This document shows positions 1 through 12,300 of a DNA stretch of 64,000 bases, one piece after another (position 1 is the stretch's first letter; each line of letters opens with the position of its first letter). The stretch comes from Sipunculus nudus (lineage: Eukaryota > Annelida > Sipuncula > Golfingiida > Sipunculidae). The position numbers were made by a program, and so were the translations under genes. Location: the NCBI GenBank assembly GCA_026874595.1, contig CM049315.1, forward strand, positions 72,461,416 through 72,525,415. The letters are read 5' to 3'. Under the pieces are notes generated by a model. The model did not search any database. It had not been told where the DNA came from and saw only the letters and a list, made by a program, of their open reading frames with translations.

Positions 1-60
1 ACTGATACATGTTACGTCATACACTAATATCTCGAAAGCAATTGTTCAGTTTTTGGAAAA

Positions 61-79
61 TTACCGCTAGGGGGCGCTG
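61..79 (+). promoter_or_regulatory. CTCF-consensus-like site 1 (one per monomer)
   Basis: Bases 61-79 match 18 of 19 positions of the vertebrate CTCF consensus YDRCCASYAGRKGGCRSYV. The only mismatch is G for the A in CCA. The core is CCGCTAGGGGGCGCTG at 64-79. It recurs every 1274 bp in the same orientation, 34 times in this window. CTCF and its motif are conserved across bilaterians, but binding here is only predicted. GC-rich AGGGGGCGC words also occur in invertebrate transposons for other reasons. Confidence 0.55.
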
Positions 80-280
80 CACTGCAACCCCGTACCTACT
101 ATCATTGTTTAACCATATCTCCACAACTACACATTTTAGGTACATAAACTGTACACCATATGAATTGGCCTTTCATGGCCTTTCTGCCCATGACCTCTTT
201 TGTTTAATCATACATGGTCCCCGCCAATTTTAACAACTTTGTAAAAATTAAAACCCGCATGCACAAATACATATGCCATC

Positions 281-298
281 ACGCATGCATGCACGCGT
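281..298. other. 18-nt alternating purine-pyrimidine tract in the monomer
   Basis: Bases 281-298 alternate purine and pyrimidine without exception and contain the palindrome GCATGCATGC. Tracts of this kind are prone to form Z-DNA under negative supercoiling. It sits 27 bp upstream of the E-box and 58 bp upstream of the TATA box, and is repeated in every copy. Confidence 0.6.
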
Positions 299-323
299 TT
301 TCGTATGAAAGACAGACACGCTT

Positions 324-331
324 TCACGTGA
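324..331. promoter_or_regulatory. Palindromic E-box TCACGTGA in the monomer
   Basis: The perfect palindrome TCACGTGA contains CACGTG, the canonical class-B E-box bound by bHLH factors (MYC/MAX, USF, CLOCK types). It lies 25 bp upstream of a TATA box in each copy. Function is inferred only. Confidence 0.45.
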
Positions 332-355
332 CTGCAAAAATTATAGCGTTCGCCG

Positions 356-365
356 TATAAAATAA
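356..365 (+). promoter_or_regulatory. TATA box in the monomer
   Basis: TATAAAATAA is a near-consensus TATA element in a GC-richer setting (CGCCG before it, GTGGCCAC after it). Together with the E-box upstream it forms a minimal promoter-like module that would start transcription on the plus strand near bases 385-390. The last, truncated monomer keeps this module at 42398-42407 and ends 9 bp later, so transcription from it would enter the unique DNA to the right. Confidence 0.4.
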
Positions 366-595
366 GTGGCCACAGGCACTCTTTGCGGGCCGGTTTGCCA
401 TTTCTGTCGCGTTATAGTTTATTGCTTGCCGGAATCAGAGATTTCGACAAGTATGTTGATCAGTTCCGTTTGTTTGTTTGTCTGTATGTCCCCGCTCTAC
501 AGGCCACAATTTTGCACCAATCGTCCTGAAACTTATAGATAGAGTGTATAATCGGTTCTTCTCGGAGCCTATTGTTTTTGGTCATGATCGGTCAA

Positions 596-613
596 GGGTC
601 AAGGTCAGGGTCA
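596..613 (+). promoter_or_regulatory. Three abutting nuclear-receptor half-sites in the monomer
   Basis: GGGTCA, AGGTCA and GGGTCA lie end to end without spacers (DR0, DR0). The middle one is preceded by TCA, giving TCAAGGTCA at 599-607, the extended half-site recognised by monomeric NR5A/FTZ-F1 and ERR receptors. DR0 is the arrangement favoured by NR6A1-type receptors. Present in every copy that reaches this point. Occupancy is unknown. Confidence 0.45.
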
Positions 614-878
614 CCAAAAAGCTCAAAAACGGTTTTCTCTTCATACCTTCGTCAAAAATAGCCGTAGGCACCTAATCTGTAGCCCGTTTTATTTGCCACT
701 GCATGGCCACTTCCAACACTGCAAAATTGCCTCATTTCGCTGTTACCATGGTTACGCAATTTTGGGGAGAAATCATGGAATTTCGTGATATTTTTCAAAT
801 TTGCAGCAATTTTACTGATTCTGAGATATTTTATGTAACATAAGAATATCTCGAAACGGGTTTTTCAGATTTTGGAAA

Positions 879-897
879 TGGCCGCCAGGGGGCGTTG
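879..897 (+). promoter_or_regulatory. CTCF-consensus-like site 2 (one per monomer)
   Basis: Bases 879-897 match 17 of 19 positions of the vertebrate CTCF consensus, with core CCGCCAGGGGGCG. The orientation is the same as site 1, 818 bp upstream. Present in all 33 complete copies and absent from the truncated last one. It lies in the second of two anciently related segments of the monomer, at the same relative place as site 1. Confidence 0.5.
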
Positions 898-3800
898 CAG
901 ATGAAAAAACATGAAAATTTGGTTTGGTGCTATACCTCCAGAACTATTAAACATTGGGCCATTTCCATCACAGCACCTTAAACTAGGGTCCATGGGCTTA
1001 TTTTTGCGCATAGGTGCCAAAGTGCGCTATTGCCAGATTTCTCTATTTTTGGGGTAAAACCTTTGAATTTTGAAAATATGCAGTTTTCAGCTTCTAACTC
1101 TGTCAGTTTTTATGCTAGAGAGGTCAAAAGTTTTGCATCTTGTAGCCCTTGGTGAGTTCTCGGTGATCCAACCAAAAATCTTGCAAAATCTCGCACCGTT
1201 TCTCGTCGAATGAGATTTCGCGATTTCACGGTGACATGCCCTATAGGCCACAGATATGCAGGCATCCTTTTGAAACTGATACATGTTACGTCATACACTA
1301 ATATCTCGAAAGCAATTGTTCAGTTTTTGGAAAATTACCGCTAGGGGGCGCTGCACTGCAACCCCGTACCTACTATCATTGTTTAACCATATCTCCACAA
1401 CTACACATTTTAGGTACATAAACTGTACACCATATGAATTGGCCTTTCATGGCCTTTCTGCCCATGACCTCTTTTGTTTAATCATACATGGTCCCCGCCA
1501 ATTTTAACAACTTTGTAAAAATTAAAACCCGCATGCACAAATACATATACCATCACGCATGCATGCACGCGTTTTCGTATGAAAGACAGACACGCTTTCA
1601 CGTGACTGCAAAAATTATAGCGTTCGCCGTATAAAATAAGTGGCCACAGGCACTCTTTGCGGGCCGGTTTGCCATTTCTGTCGCGTTATAGTTTATTGCT
1701 TGCCGGAATCAGAGATTTCGACAAGTATGTTGATCAGTTCCGTTTGTTTGTTTGTCTGTATGTCCCCGCTCTACAGGCCACAATTTTGCACCAATCGTCC
1801 TGAAACTTATAGATAGAGTGTATAATCGGTTCTTCTCGGAGCCTATTGTTTTTGGTCATGATCGGTCAAGGGTCAAGGTCAGGGTCACCAAAAAGCTCAA
1901 AAACGGTTTTCTCTTCATACCTTCGTCAAAAATAGCCGTAGGCACCTAATCTGTAGCCCGTTTTATTTGCCACTGCATGGCCACTTCCAACACTGCAAAA
2001 TTGCCTCATTTCGCTGTTACCATGGTTACGCAATTTTGGGGAGAAATCATGGAATTTCGTGATATTTTTCAAATTTGCAGCAATTTTACTGATTCTGAGA
2101 TATTTTATGTAACATAAGAATATCTCGAAACGGGTTTTTCAGATTTTGGAAATGGCCGCCAGGGGGCGTTGCAGATGAAAAAACATGAAAATTTGTTTTG
2201 GTGCTATACCTCCAGAACTATTAAACATTGGGCCATTTCCATCACAGCACCTTAAACTAGGGTCCATGGGCTTATTTTTGCGCATAGGTGCCAAAGTGCG
2301 CTATTGCCAGATTTCTCTATTTTTGGGGTAAAACCTTTGAATTTTGAAAATATGCAGTTTTCAGCTTCTAACTCTGTCAGTTTTTATGCTAGAGAGGTCA
2401 AAAGTTTTGCATCTTGTAGCCCTTGGTGAGTTCTCGGTGATCCAACCAAAAATCTTGCAAAATCTCGCACCGTTTCTCGTCGAATGAGATTTCGCGATTT
2501 CACGGTGACATGCCCTATAGGCCACAGATATGCAGGCATCCTTTTGAAACTGATACATGTTACGTCATACACTAATATCTCGAAAGCAATTGTTCAGTTT
2601 TTGGAAAATTACCGCTAGGGGGCGCTGCACTGCAACCCCGTACCTACTATCATTGTTTAACCATATCTCCACAACTACACATTTTAGGTACATAAACTGT
2701 ACACCATATGAATTGGCCTTTCATGGCCTTTCTGCCCATGACCTCTTTTGTTTAATCATACATGGTCCCCGCCAATTTTAACAACTTTGTAAAAATTAAA
2801 ACCCGCATGCACAAATACATATGCCATCACGCATGCATGCACGCGTTTTCGTATGAAAGACAGACACGCTTTCACGTGACTGCAAAAATTATAGCGTTCG
2901 CCGTATAAAATAAGTGGCCACAGGCACTCTTTGCGGGCCGGTTTGCCATTTCTGTCGCGTTATAGTTTATTGCTTGCCGGAATCAGAGATTTCGACAAGT
3001 ATGTTGATCAGTTCCGTTTGTTTGTTTGTCTGTATGTCCCCGCTCTACAGGCCACAATTTTGCACCAATCGTCCTGAAACTTATAGATAGAGTGTATAAT
3101 CGGTTCTTCTCGGAGCCTATTGTTTTTGGTCATGATCGGTCAAGGGTCAAGGTCAGGGTCACCAAAAAGCTCAAAAACGGTTTTCTCTTCATACCTTCGT
3201 CAAAAATAGCCGTAGGCACCTAATCTGTAGCCCGTTTTATTTGCCACTGCATGGCCACTTCCAACACTGCAAAATTGCCTCATTTCGCTGTTACCATGGT
3301 TACGCAATTTTGGGGAGAAATCATGGAATTTCGTGATATTTTTCAAATTTGCAGCAATTTTACTGATTCTGAGATATTTTATGTAACATAAGAATATCTC
3401 GAAACGGGTTTTTCAGATTTTGGAAATGGCCGCCAGGGGGCGTTGCAGATGAAAAAACATGAAAATTTGTTTTGGTGCTATACCTCCAGAACTATTAAAC
3501 ATTGGGCCATTTCCATCACAGCACCTTAAACTAGGGTCCATGGGCTTATTTTTGCGCATAGGTGCCAAAGTGCGCTATTGCCAGATTTCTCTATTTTTGG
3601 GGTAAAACCTTTGAATTTTGAAAATATGCAGTTTTCAGCTTCTAACTCTGTCAGTTTTTATGCTAGAGAGGTCAAAAGTTTTGCATCTTGTAGCCCTTGG
3701 TGAGTTCTCGGTGATCCAACCAAAAATCTTGCAAAATCTCGCACCGTTTCTCGTCGAATGAGATTTCGCGATTTCACGGTGACATGCCCTATAGGCCACA

Positions 3801-6370
3801 GATATGCAGGCATCCTTTTGAAACTGATACATGTTACGTCATACACTAATATCTCGAAAGCAATTGTTCAGTTTTTGGAAAATTACCGCTAGGGGGCGCT
3901 GCACTGCAACCCCGTACCTACTATCATTGTTTAACCATATCTCCACAACTACACATTTTAGGTACATAAACTGTACACCATATGAATTGGCCTTTCATGG
4001 CCTTTCTGCCCATGACCTCTTTTGTTTAATCATACATGGTCCCCGCCAATTTTAACAACTTTGTAAAAATTAAAACCCGCATGCACAAATACATATGCCA
4101 TCACGCATGCATGCACGCGTTTTCGTATGAAAGACAGACACGCTTTCACGTGACTGCAAAAATTATAGCGTTCGCCGTATAAAATAAGTGGCCACAGGCA
4201 CTCTTTGCGGGCCGGTTTGCCATTTCTGTCGCGTTATAGTTTATTGCTTGCCGGAATCAGAGATTTCGACAAGTATGTTGATCAGTTCCGTTTGTTTGTT
4301 TGTCTGTATGTCCCCGCTCTACAGGCCACAATTTTGCACCAATCGTCCTGAAACTTATAGATAGAGTGTATAATCGGTTCTTCTCGGAGCCTATTGTTTT
4401 TGGTCATGATCGGTCAAGGGTCAAGGTCAGGGTCACCAAAAAGCTCAAAAACGGTTTTCTCTTCATACCTTCGTCAAAAATAGCCGTAGGCACCTAATCT
4501 GTAGCCCGTTTTATTTGCCACTGCATGGCCACTTCCAACACTGCAAAATTGCCTCATTTCGCTGTTACCATGGTTACGCAATTTTGGGGAGAAATCATGG
4601 AATTTCGTGATATTTTTCAAATTTGCAGCAATTTTACTGATTCTGAGATATTTTATGTAACATAAGAATATCTCGAAACGGGTTTTTCAGATTTTGGAAA
4701 TGGCCGCCAGGGGGCGTTGCAGATGAAAAAACATGAAAATTTGGTTTGGTGCTATACCTCCAGAACTATTAAACATTGGGCCATTTCCATCACAGCACCT
4801 TAAACTAGGGTCCATGGGCTTATTTTTGCGCATAGGTGCCAAAGTGCGCTATTGCCAGATTTCTCTATTTTTGGGGTAAAACCTTTGAATTTTGAAAATA
4901 TGCAGTTTTCAGCTTCTAACTCTGTCAGTTTTTATGCTAGAGAGGTCAAAAGTTTTGCATCTTGTAGCCCTTGGTGAGTTCTCGGTGATCCAACCAAAAA
5001 TCTTGCAAAATCTCGCACCGTTTCTCGTCGAATGAGATTTCGCGATTTCACGGTGACATGCCCTATAGGCCACAGATATGCAGGCATCCTTTTGAAACTG
5101 ATACATGTTACGTCATACACTAATATCTCGAAAGCAATTGTTCAGTTTTTGGAAAATTACCGCTAGGGGGCGCTGCACTGCAACCCCGTACCTACTATCA
5201 TTGTTTAACCATATCTCCACAACTACACATTTTAGGTACATAAACTGTACACCATATGAATTGGCCTTTCATGGCCTTTCTGCCCATGACCTCTTTTGTT
5301 TAATCATACATGGTCCCCGCCAATTTTAACAACTTTGTAAAAATTAAAACCCGCATGCACAAATACATATGCCATCACGCATGCATGCACGCGTTTTCGT
5401 ATGAAAGACAGACACGCTTTCACGTGACTGCAAAAATTATAGCGTTCGCCGTATAAAATAAGTGGCCACAGGCACTCTTTGCGGGCCGGTTTGCCATTTC
5501 TGTCGCGTTATAGTTTATTGCTTGCCGGAATCAGAGATTTCGACAAGTATGTTGATCAGTTCCGTTTGTTTGTTTGTCTGTATGTCCCCGCTCTACAGGC
5601 CACAATTTTGCACCAATCGTCCTGAAACTTATAGATAGAGTGTATAATCGGTTCTTCTCGGAGCCTATTGTTTTTGGTCATGATCGGTCAAGGGTCAAGG
5701 TCAGGGTCACCAAAAAGCTCAAAAACGGTTTTCTCTTCATACCTTCGTCAAAAATAGCCGTAGGCACCTAATCTGTAGCCCGTTTTATTTGCCACTGCAT
5801 GGCCACTTCCAACACTGCAAAATTGCCTCATTTCGCTGTTACCATGGTTACGCAATTTTGGGGAGAAATCATGGAATTTCGTGATATTTTTCAAATTTGC
5901 AGCAATTTTACTGATTCTGAGATATTTTATGTAACATAAGAATATCTCGAAACGGGTTTTTCAGATTTTGGAAATGGCCGCCAGGGGGCGTTGCAGATGA
6001 AAAAACATGAAAATTTGTTTTGGTGCTATACCTCCAGAACTATTAAACATTGGGCCATTTCCATCACAGCACCTTAAACTAGGGTCCATGGGCTTATTTT
6101 TGCGCATAGGTGCCAAAGTGCGCTATTGCCAGATTTCTCTATTTTTGGGGTAAAACCTTTGAATTTTGAAAATATGCAGTTTTCAGCTTCTAACTCTGTC
6201 AGTTTTTATGCTAGAGAGGTCAAAAGTTTTGCATCTTGTAGCCCTTGGTGAGTTCTCGGTGATCCAACCAAAAATCTTGCAAAATCTCGCACCGTTTCTC
6301 GTCGAATGAGATTTCGCGATTTCACGGTGACATGCCCTATAGGCCACAGATATGCAGGCATCCTTTTGAA

Positions 6371-9300
6371 ACTGATACATGTTACGTCATACACTAATAT
6401 CTCGAAAGCAATTGTTCAGTTTTTGGAAAATTACCGCTAGGGGGCGCTGCACTGCAACCCCGTACCTACTATCATTGTTTAACCATATCTCCACAACTAC
6501 ACATTTTAGGTACATAAACTGTACACCATATGAATTGGCCTTTCATGGCCTTTCTGCCCATGACCTCTTTTGTTTAATCATACATGGTCCCCGCCAATTT
6601 TAACAACTTTGTAAAAATTAAAACCCGCATGCACAAATACATATGCCATCACGCATGCATGCACGCGTTTTCGTATGAAAGACAGACACGCTTTCACGTG
6701 ACTGCAAAAATTATAGCGTTCGCCGTATAAAATAAGTGGCCACAGGCACTCTTTGCGGGCCGGTTTGCCATTTCTGTCGCGTTATAGTTTATTGCTTGCC
6801 GGAATCAGAGATTTCGACAAGTATGTTGATCAGTTCCGTTTGTTTGTTTGTCTGTATGTCCCCGCTCTACAGGCCACAATTTTGCACCAATCGTCCTGAA
6901 ACTTATAGATAGAGTGTATAATCAGTTCTTCTCGGAGCCTATTGTTTTTGGTCATGATCGGTCAAGGGTCAAGGTCAGGGTCACCAAAAAGCTCAAAAAC
7001 GGTTTTCTCTTCATACCTTCGTCAAAAATAGCCGTAGGCACCTAATCTGTAGCCCGTTTTATTTGCCACTGCATGGCCACTTCCAACACTGCAAAATTGC
7101 CTCATTTCGCTGTTACCATGGTTACGCAATTTTGGGGAGAAATCATGGAATTTCGTGATATTTTTCAAATTTGCAGCAATTTTACTGATTCTGAGATATT
7201 TTATGTAACATAAGAATATCTCGAAACGGGTTTTTCAGATTTTGGAAATGGCCGCCAGGGGGCGTTGCAGATGAAAAAACATGAAAATTTGTTTTGGTGC
7301 TATACCTCCAGAACTATTAAACATTGGGCCATTTCCATCACAGCACCTTAAACTAGGGTCCATGGGCTTATTTTTGCGCATAGGTGCCAAAGTGCGCTAT
7401 TGCCAGATTTCTCTATTTTTGGGGTAAAACCTTTGAATTTTGAAAATATGCAGTTTTCAGCTTCTAACTCTGTCAGTTTTTATGCTAGAGAGGTCAAAAG
7501 TTTTGCATCTTGTAGCCCTTGGTGAGTTCTCGGTGATCCAACCAAAAATCTTGCAAAATCTCGCACCGTTTCTCGTCGAATGAGATTTCGCGATTTCACG
7601 GTGACATGCCCTATAGGCCACAGATATGCAGGCATCCTTTTGAAACTGATACATGTTACGTCATACACTAATATCTCGAAAGCAATTGTTCAGTTTTTGG
7701 AAAATTACCGCTAGGGGGCGCTGCACTGCAACCCCGTACCTACTATCATTGTTTAACCATATCTCCACAACTACACATTTTAGGTACATAAACTGTACAC
7801 CATATGAATTGGCCTTTCATGGCCTTTCTGCCCATGACCTCTTTTGTTTAATCATACATGGTCCCCGCCAATTTTAACAACTTTGTAAAAATTAAAACCC
7901 GCATGCACAAATACATATGCCATCACGCATGCATGCACGCGTTTTCGTATGAAAGACAGACACGCTTTCACGTGACTGCAAAAATTATAGCGTTCGCCGT
8001 ATAAAATAAGTGGCCACAGGCACTCTTTGCGGGCCGGTTTGCCATTTCTGTCGCGTTATAGTTTATTGCTTGCCGGAATCAGAGATTTCGACAAGTATGT
8101 TGATCAGTTCCGTTTGTTTGTTTGTCTGTATGTCCCCGCTCTACAGGCCACAATTTTGCACCAATCGTCCTGAAACTTATAGATAGAGTGTATAATCGGT
8201 TCTTCTCGGAGCCTATTGTTTTTGGTCATGATCGGTCTAGGGTCAAGGTCAGGGTCACCAAAAAGCTCAAAAACGGTTTTCTCTTCATACCTTCGTCAAA
8301 AATAGCCGTAGGCACCTAATCTGTAGCCCGTTTTATTTGCCACTGCATGGCCACTTCCAACACTGCAAAATTGCCTCATTTCGCTGTTACCATGGTTACG
8401 CAATTTTGGGGAGAAATCATGGAATTTCGTGATATTTTTCAAATTTGCAGCAATTTTACTGATTCTGAGATATTTTATGTAACATAAGAATATCTCGAAA
8501 CGGGTTTTTCAGATTTTGGAAATGGCCGCCAGGGGGCGTTGCAGATGAAAAAACATGAAAATTTGTTTTGGTGCTATACCTCCAGAACTATTAAACATTG
8601 GGCCATTTCCATCACAGCACCTTAAACTAGGGTCCATGGGCTTATTTTTGCGCATAGGTGCCAAAGTGCGCTATTGCCAGATTTCTCTATTTTTGGGGTA
8701 AAACCTTTGAATTTTGAAAATATGCAGTTTTCAGCTTCTAACTCTGTCAGTTTTTATGCTAGAGAGGTCAAAAGTTTTGCATCTTGTAGCCCTTGGTGAG
8801 TTCTCGGTGATCCAACCAAAAATCTTGCAAAATCTCGCACCGTTTCTCGTCGAATGAGATTTCGCGATTTCACGGTGACATGCCCTATAGGCCACAGATA
8901 TGCAGGCATCCTTTTGAAACTGATACATGTTACGTCATACACTAATATCTCGAAAGCAATTGTTCAGTTTTTGGAAAATTACCGCTAGGGGGCGCTGCAC
9001 TGCAACCCCGTACCTACTATCATTGTTTAACCATATCTCCACAACTACACATTTTAGGTACATAAACTGTACACCATATGAATTGGCCTTTCATGGCCTT
9101 TCTGCCCATGACCTCTTTTGTTTAATCATACATGGTCCCCGCCAATTTTAACAACTTTGTAAAAATTAAAACCCGCATGCACAAATACATATGCCATCAC
9201 GCATGCATGCACGCGTTTTCGTATGAAAGACAGACACGCTTTCACGTGACTGCAAAAATTATAGCGTTCGCCGTATAAAATAAGTGGCCACAGGCACTCT

Positions 9301-12300
9301 TTGCGGGCCGGTTTGCCATTTCTGTCGCGTTATAGTTTATTGCTTGCCGGAATCAGAGATTTCGACAAGTATGTTGATCAGTTCCGTTTGTTTGTTTGTC
9401 TGTATGTCCCCGCTCTACAGGCCACAATTTTGCACCAATCGTCCTGAAACTTATAGATAGAGAGTATAATCGGTTCTTCTCGGAGCCTATTGTTTTTGGT
9501 CATGATCGGTTTAGGGTCAAGGTCAGGGTCACCAAAAAGCTCAAAAACGGTTTTCTCTTCATACCTTCGTCAAAAATAGCCGTAGGCACCTAATCTGTAG
9601 CCCGTTTTATTTGCCACTGCATGGCCACTTCCAACACTGCAAAATTGCCTCATTTCGCTGTTACCATGGTTACGCAATTTTGGGGAGAAATCATGGAATT
9701 TCGTGATATTTTTCAAATTTGCAGCAATTTTACTGATTCTGAGATATTTTATGTAACATAAGAATATCTCGAAACGGGTTTTTCAGATTTTGGAAATGGC
9801 CGCCAGGGGGCGTTGCAGATGAAAAAACATGAAAATTTGTTTTGGTGCTATACCTCCAGAACTATTAAACATTGGGCCATTTCCATCACAGCACCTTAAA
9901 CAAGGGTCCATGGGCTTATTTTTGCGCATAGGTGCCAAAGTGCGCTATTGCCAGATTTCTCTATTTTTGGGGTAAAACCTTTGAATTTTGAAAATATGCA
10001 GTTTTCAGCTTCTAACTCTGTCAGTTTTTATGCTAGAGAGGTCAAAAGTTTTGCATCTTGTAGCCCTTGGTGAGTTCTCGGTGATCCAACCAAAAATCTT
10101 GCAAAATCTCGCACCGTTTCTCGTCGAATGAGATTTCGCGATTTCACGGTGACATGCCCTATAGGCCACAGATATGCAGGCATCCTTTTGAAACTGATAC
10201 ATGTTACGTCATACACTAATATCTCGAAAGCAATTGTTCAGTTTTTGGAAAATTACCGCTAGGGGGCGCTGCACTGCAACCCCGTACCTACTATCATTGT
10301 TTAACCATATCTCCACAACTACACATTTTAGGTACATAAACTGTACACCATATGAATTGGCCTTTCATGGCCTTTCTGCCCATGACCTCTTTTGTTTAAT
10401 CATACATGGTCCCCGCCAATTTTAACAACTTTGTAAAAATTAAAACCCGCATGCACAAATACATATGCCATCACGCATGCATGCACGCGTTTTCGTATGA
10501 AAGACAGACACGCTTTCACGTGACTGCAAAAATTATAGCGTTCGCCGTATAAAATAAGTGGCCACAGGCACTCTTTGCGGGCCGGTTTGCCATTTCTGTC
10601 GCGTTATAGTTTATTGCTTGCCGGAATCAGAGATTTCGACAAGTATGTTGATCAGTTCCGTTTGTTTGTTTGTCTGTATGTCCCCGCTCTACAGGCCACA
10701 ATTTTGCACCAATCGTCCTGAAACTTATAGATAGAGTGTATAATCAGTTCTTCTCGGAGCCTATTGTTTTTGGTCATGATCGGTCAAGGGTCAAGGTCAG
10801 GGTCACCAAAAAGCTCAAAAACGGTTTTCTCTTCATACCTTCGTCAAAAATAGCCGTAGGCACCTAATCTGTAGCCCGTTTTATTTGCCACTGCATGGCC
10901 ACTTCCAACACTGCAAAATTGCCTCATTTCGCTGTTACCATGGTTACGCAATTTTGGGGAGAAATCATGGAATTTCGTGATATTTTTCAAATTTGCAGCA
11001 ATTTTACTGATTCTGAGATATTTTATGTAACATAAGAATATCTCGAAACGGGTTTTTCAGATTTTGGAAATGGCCGCCAGGGGGCGTTGCAGATGAAAAA
11101 ACATGAAAATTTGTTTTGGTGCTATACCTCCAGAACTATTAAACATTGGGCCATTTCCATCACAGCACCTTAAACTAGGGTCCATGGGCTTATTTTTGCG
11201 CATAGGTGCCAAAGTGCGCTATTGCCAGATTTCTCTATTTTTGGGGTAAAACCTTTGAATTTTGAAAATATGCAGTTTTCAGCTTCTAACTCTGTCAGTT
11301 TTTATGCTAGAGAGGTCAAAAGTTTTGCATCTTGTAGCCCTTGGTGAGTTCTCGGTGATCCAACCAAAAATCTTGCAAAATCTCGCACCGTTTCTCGTCG
11401 AATGAGATTTCGCGATTTCACGGTGACATGCCCTATAGGCCACAGATATGCAGGCATCCTTTTGAAACTGATACATGTTACGTCATACACTAATATCTCG
11501 AAAGCAATTGTTCAGTTTTTGGAAAATTACCGCTAGGGGGCGCTGCACTGCAACCCCGTACCTACTATCATTGTTTAACCATATCTCCACAACTACACAT
11601 TTTAGGTACATAAACTGTACACCATATGAATTGGCCTTTCATGGCCTTTCTGCCCATGACCTCTTTTGTTTAATCATACATGGTCCCCGCCAATTTTAAC
11701 AACTTTGTAAAAATTAAAACCCGCATGCACAAATACATATGCCATCACGCATGCATGCACGCGTTTTCGTATGAAAGACAGACACGCTTTCACGTGACTG
11801 CAAAAATTATAGCGTTCGCCGTATAAAATAAGTGGCCACAGGCACTCTTTGCGGGCCGGTTTGCCATTTCTGTCGCGTTATAGTTTATTGCTTGCCGGAA
11901 TCAGAGATTTCGACAAGTATGTTGATCAGTTCCGTTTGTTTGTTTGTCTGTATGTCCCCGCTCTACAGGCCACAATTTTGCACCAATCGTCCTGAAACTT
12001 ATAGATAGAGTGTATAATCGGTTCTTCTCGGAGCCTATTGTTTTTGGTCATGATCGGTCTAGGGTCAAGGTCAGGGTCACCAAAAAGCTCAAAAACGGTT
12101 TTCTCTTCATACCTTCGTCAAAAATAGCCGTAGGCACCTAATCTGTAGCCCGTTTTATTTGCCACTGCATGGCCACTTCCAACACTGCAAAATTGCCTCA
12201 TTTCGCTGTTACCATGGTTACGCAATTTTGGGGAGAAATCATGGAATTTCGTGATATTTTTCAAATTTGCAGCAATTTTACTGATTCTGAGATATTTTAT

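Larger units (their letters stand above)
1..1274 (+). repeat. Reference monomer (copy 1) of the macrosatellite
   Basis: This copy sets the monomer coordinates used in the other entries. Landmarks in order are: CTCF-like site 1 at 61-79, alternating purine-pyrimidine tract at 281-298, E-box at 325-330, TATA box at 356-363, a TTTG/TCTG-rich stretch at about 470-490, three nuclear-receptor half-sites at 596-613, CTCF-like site 2 at 879-897, and then AT-rich sequence to the end. Copy 1 shares G at base 922 with copy 4 (4744); the other copies I checked have T there. Copy 2 has a private A at the position equivalent to 275. Confidence 0.97.
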
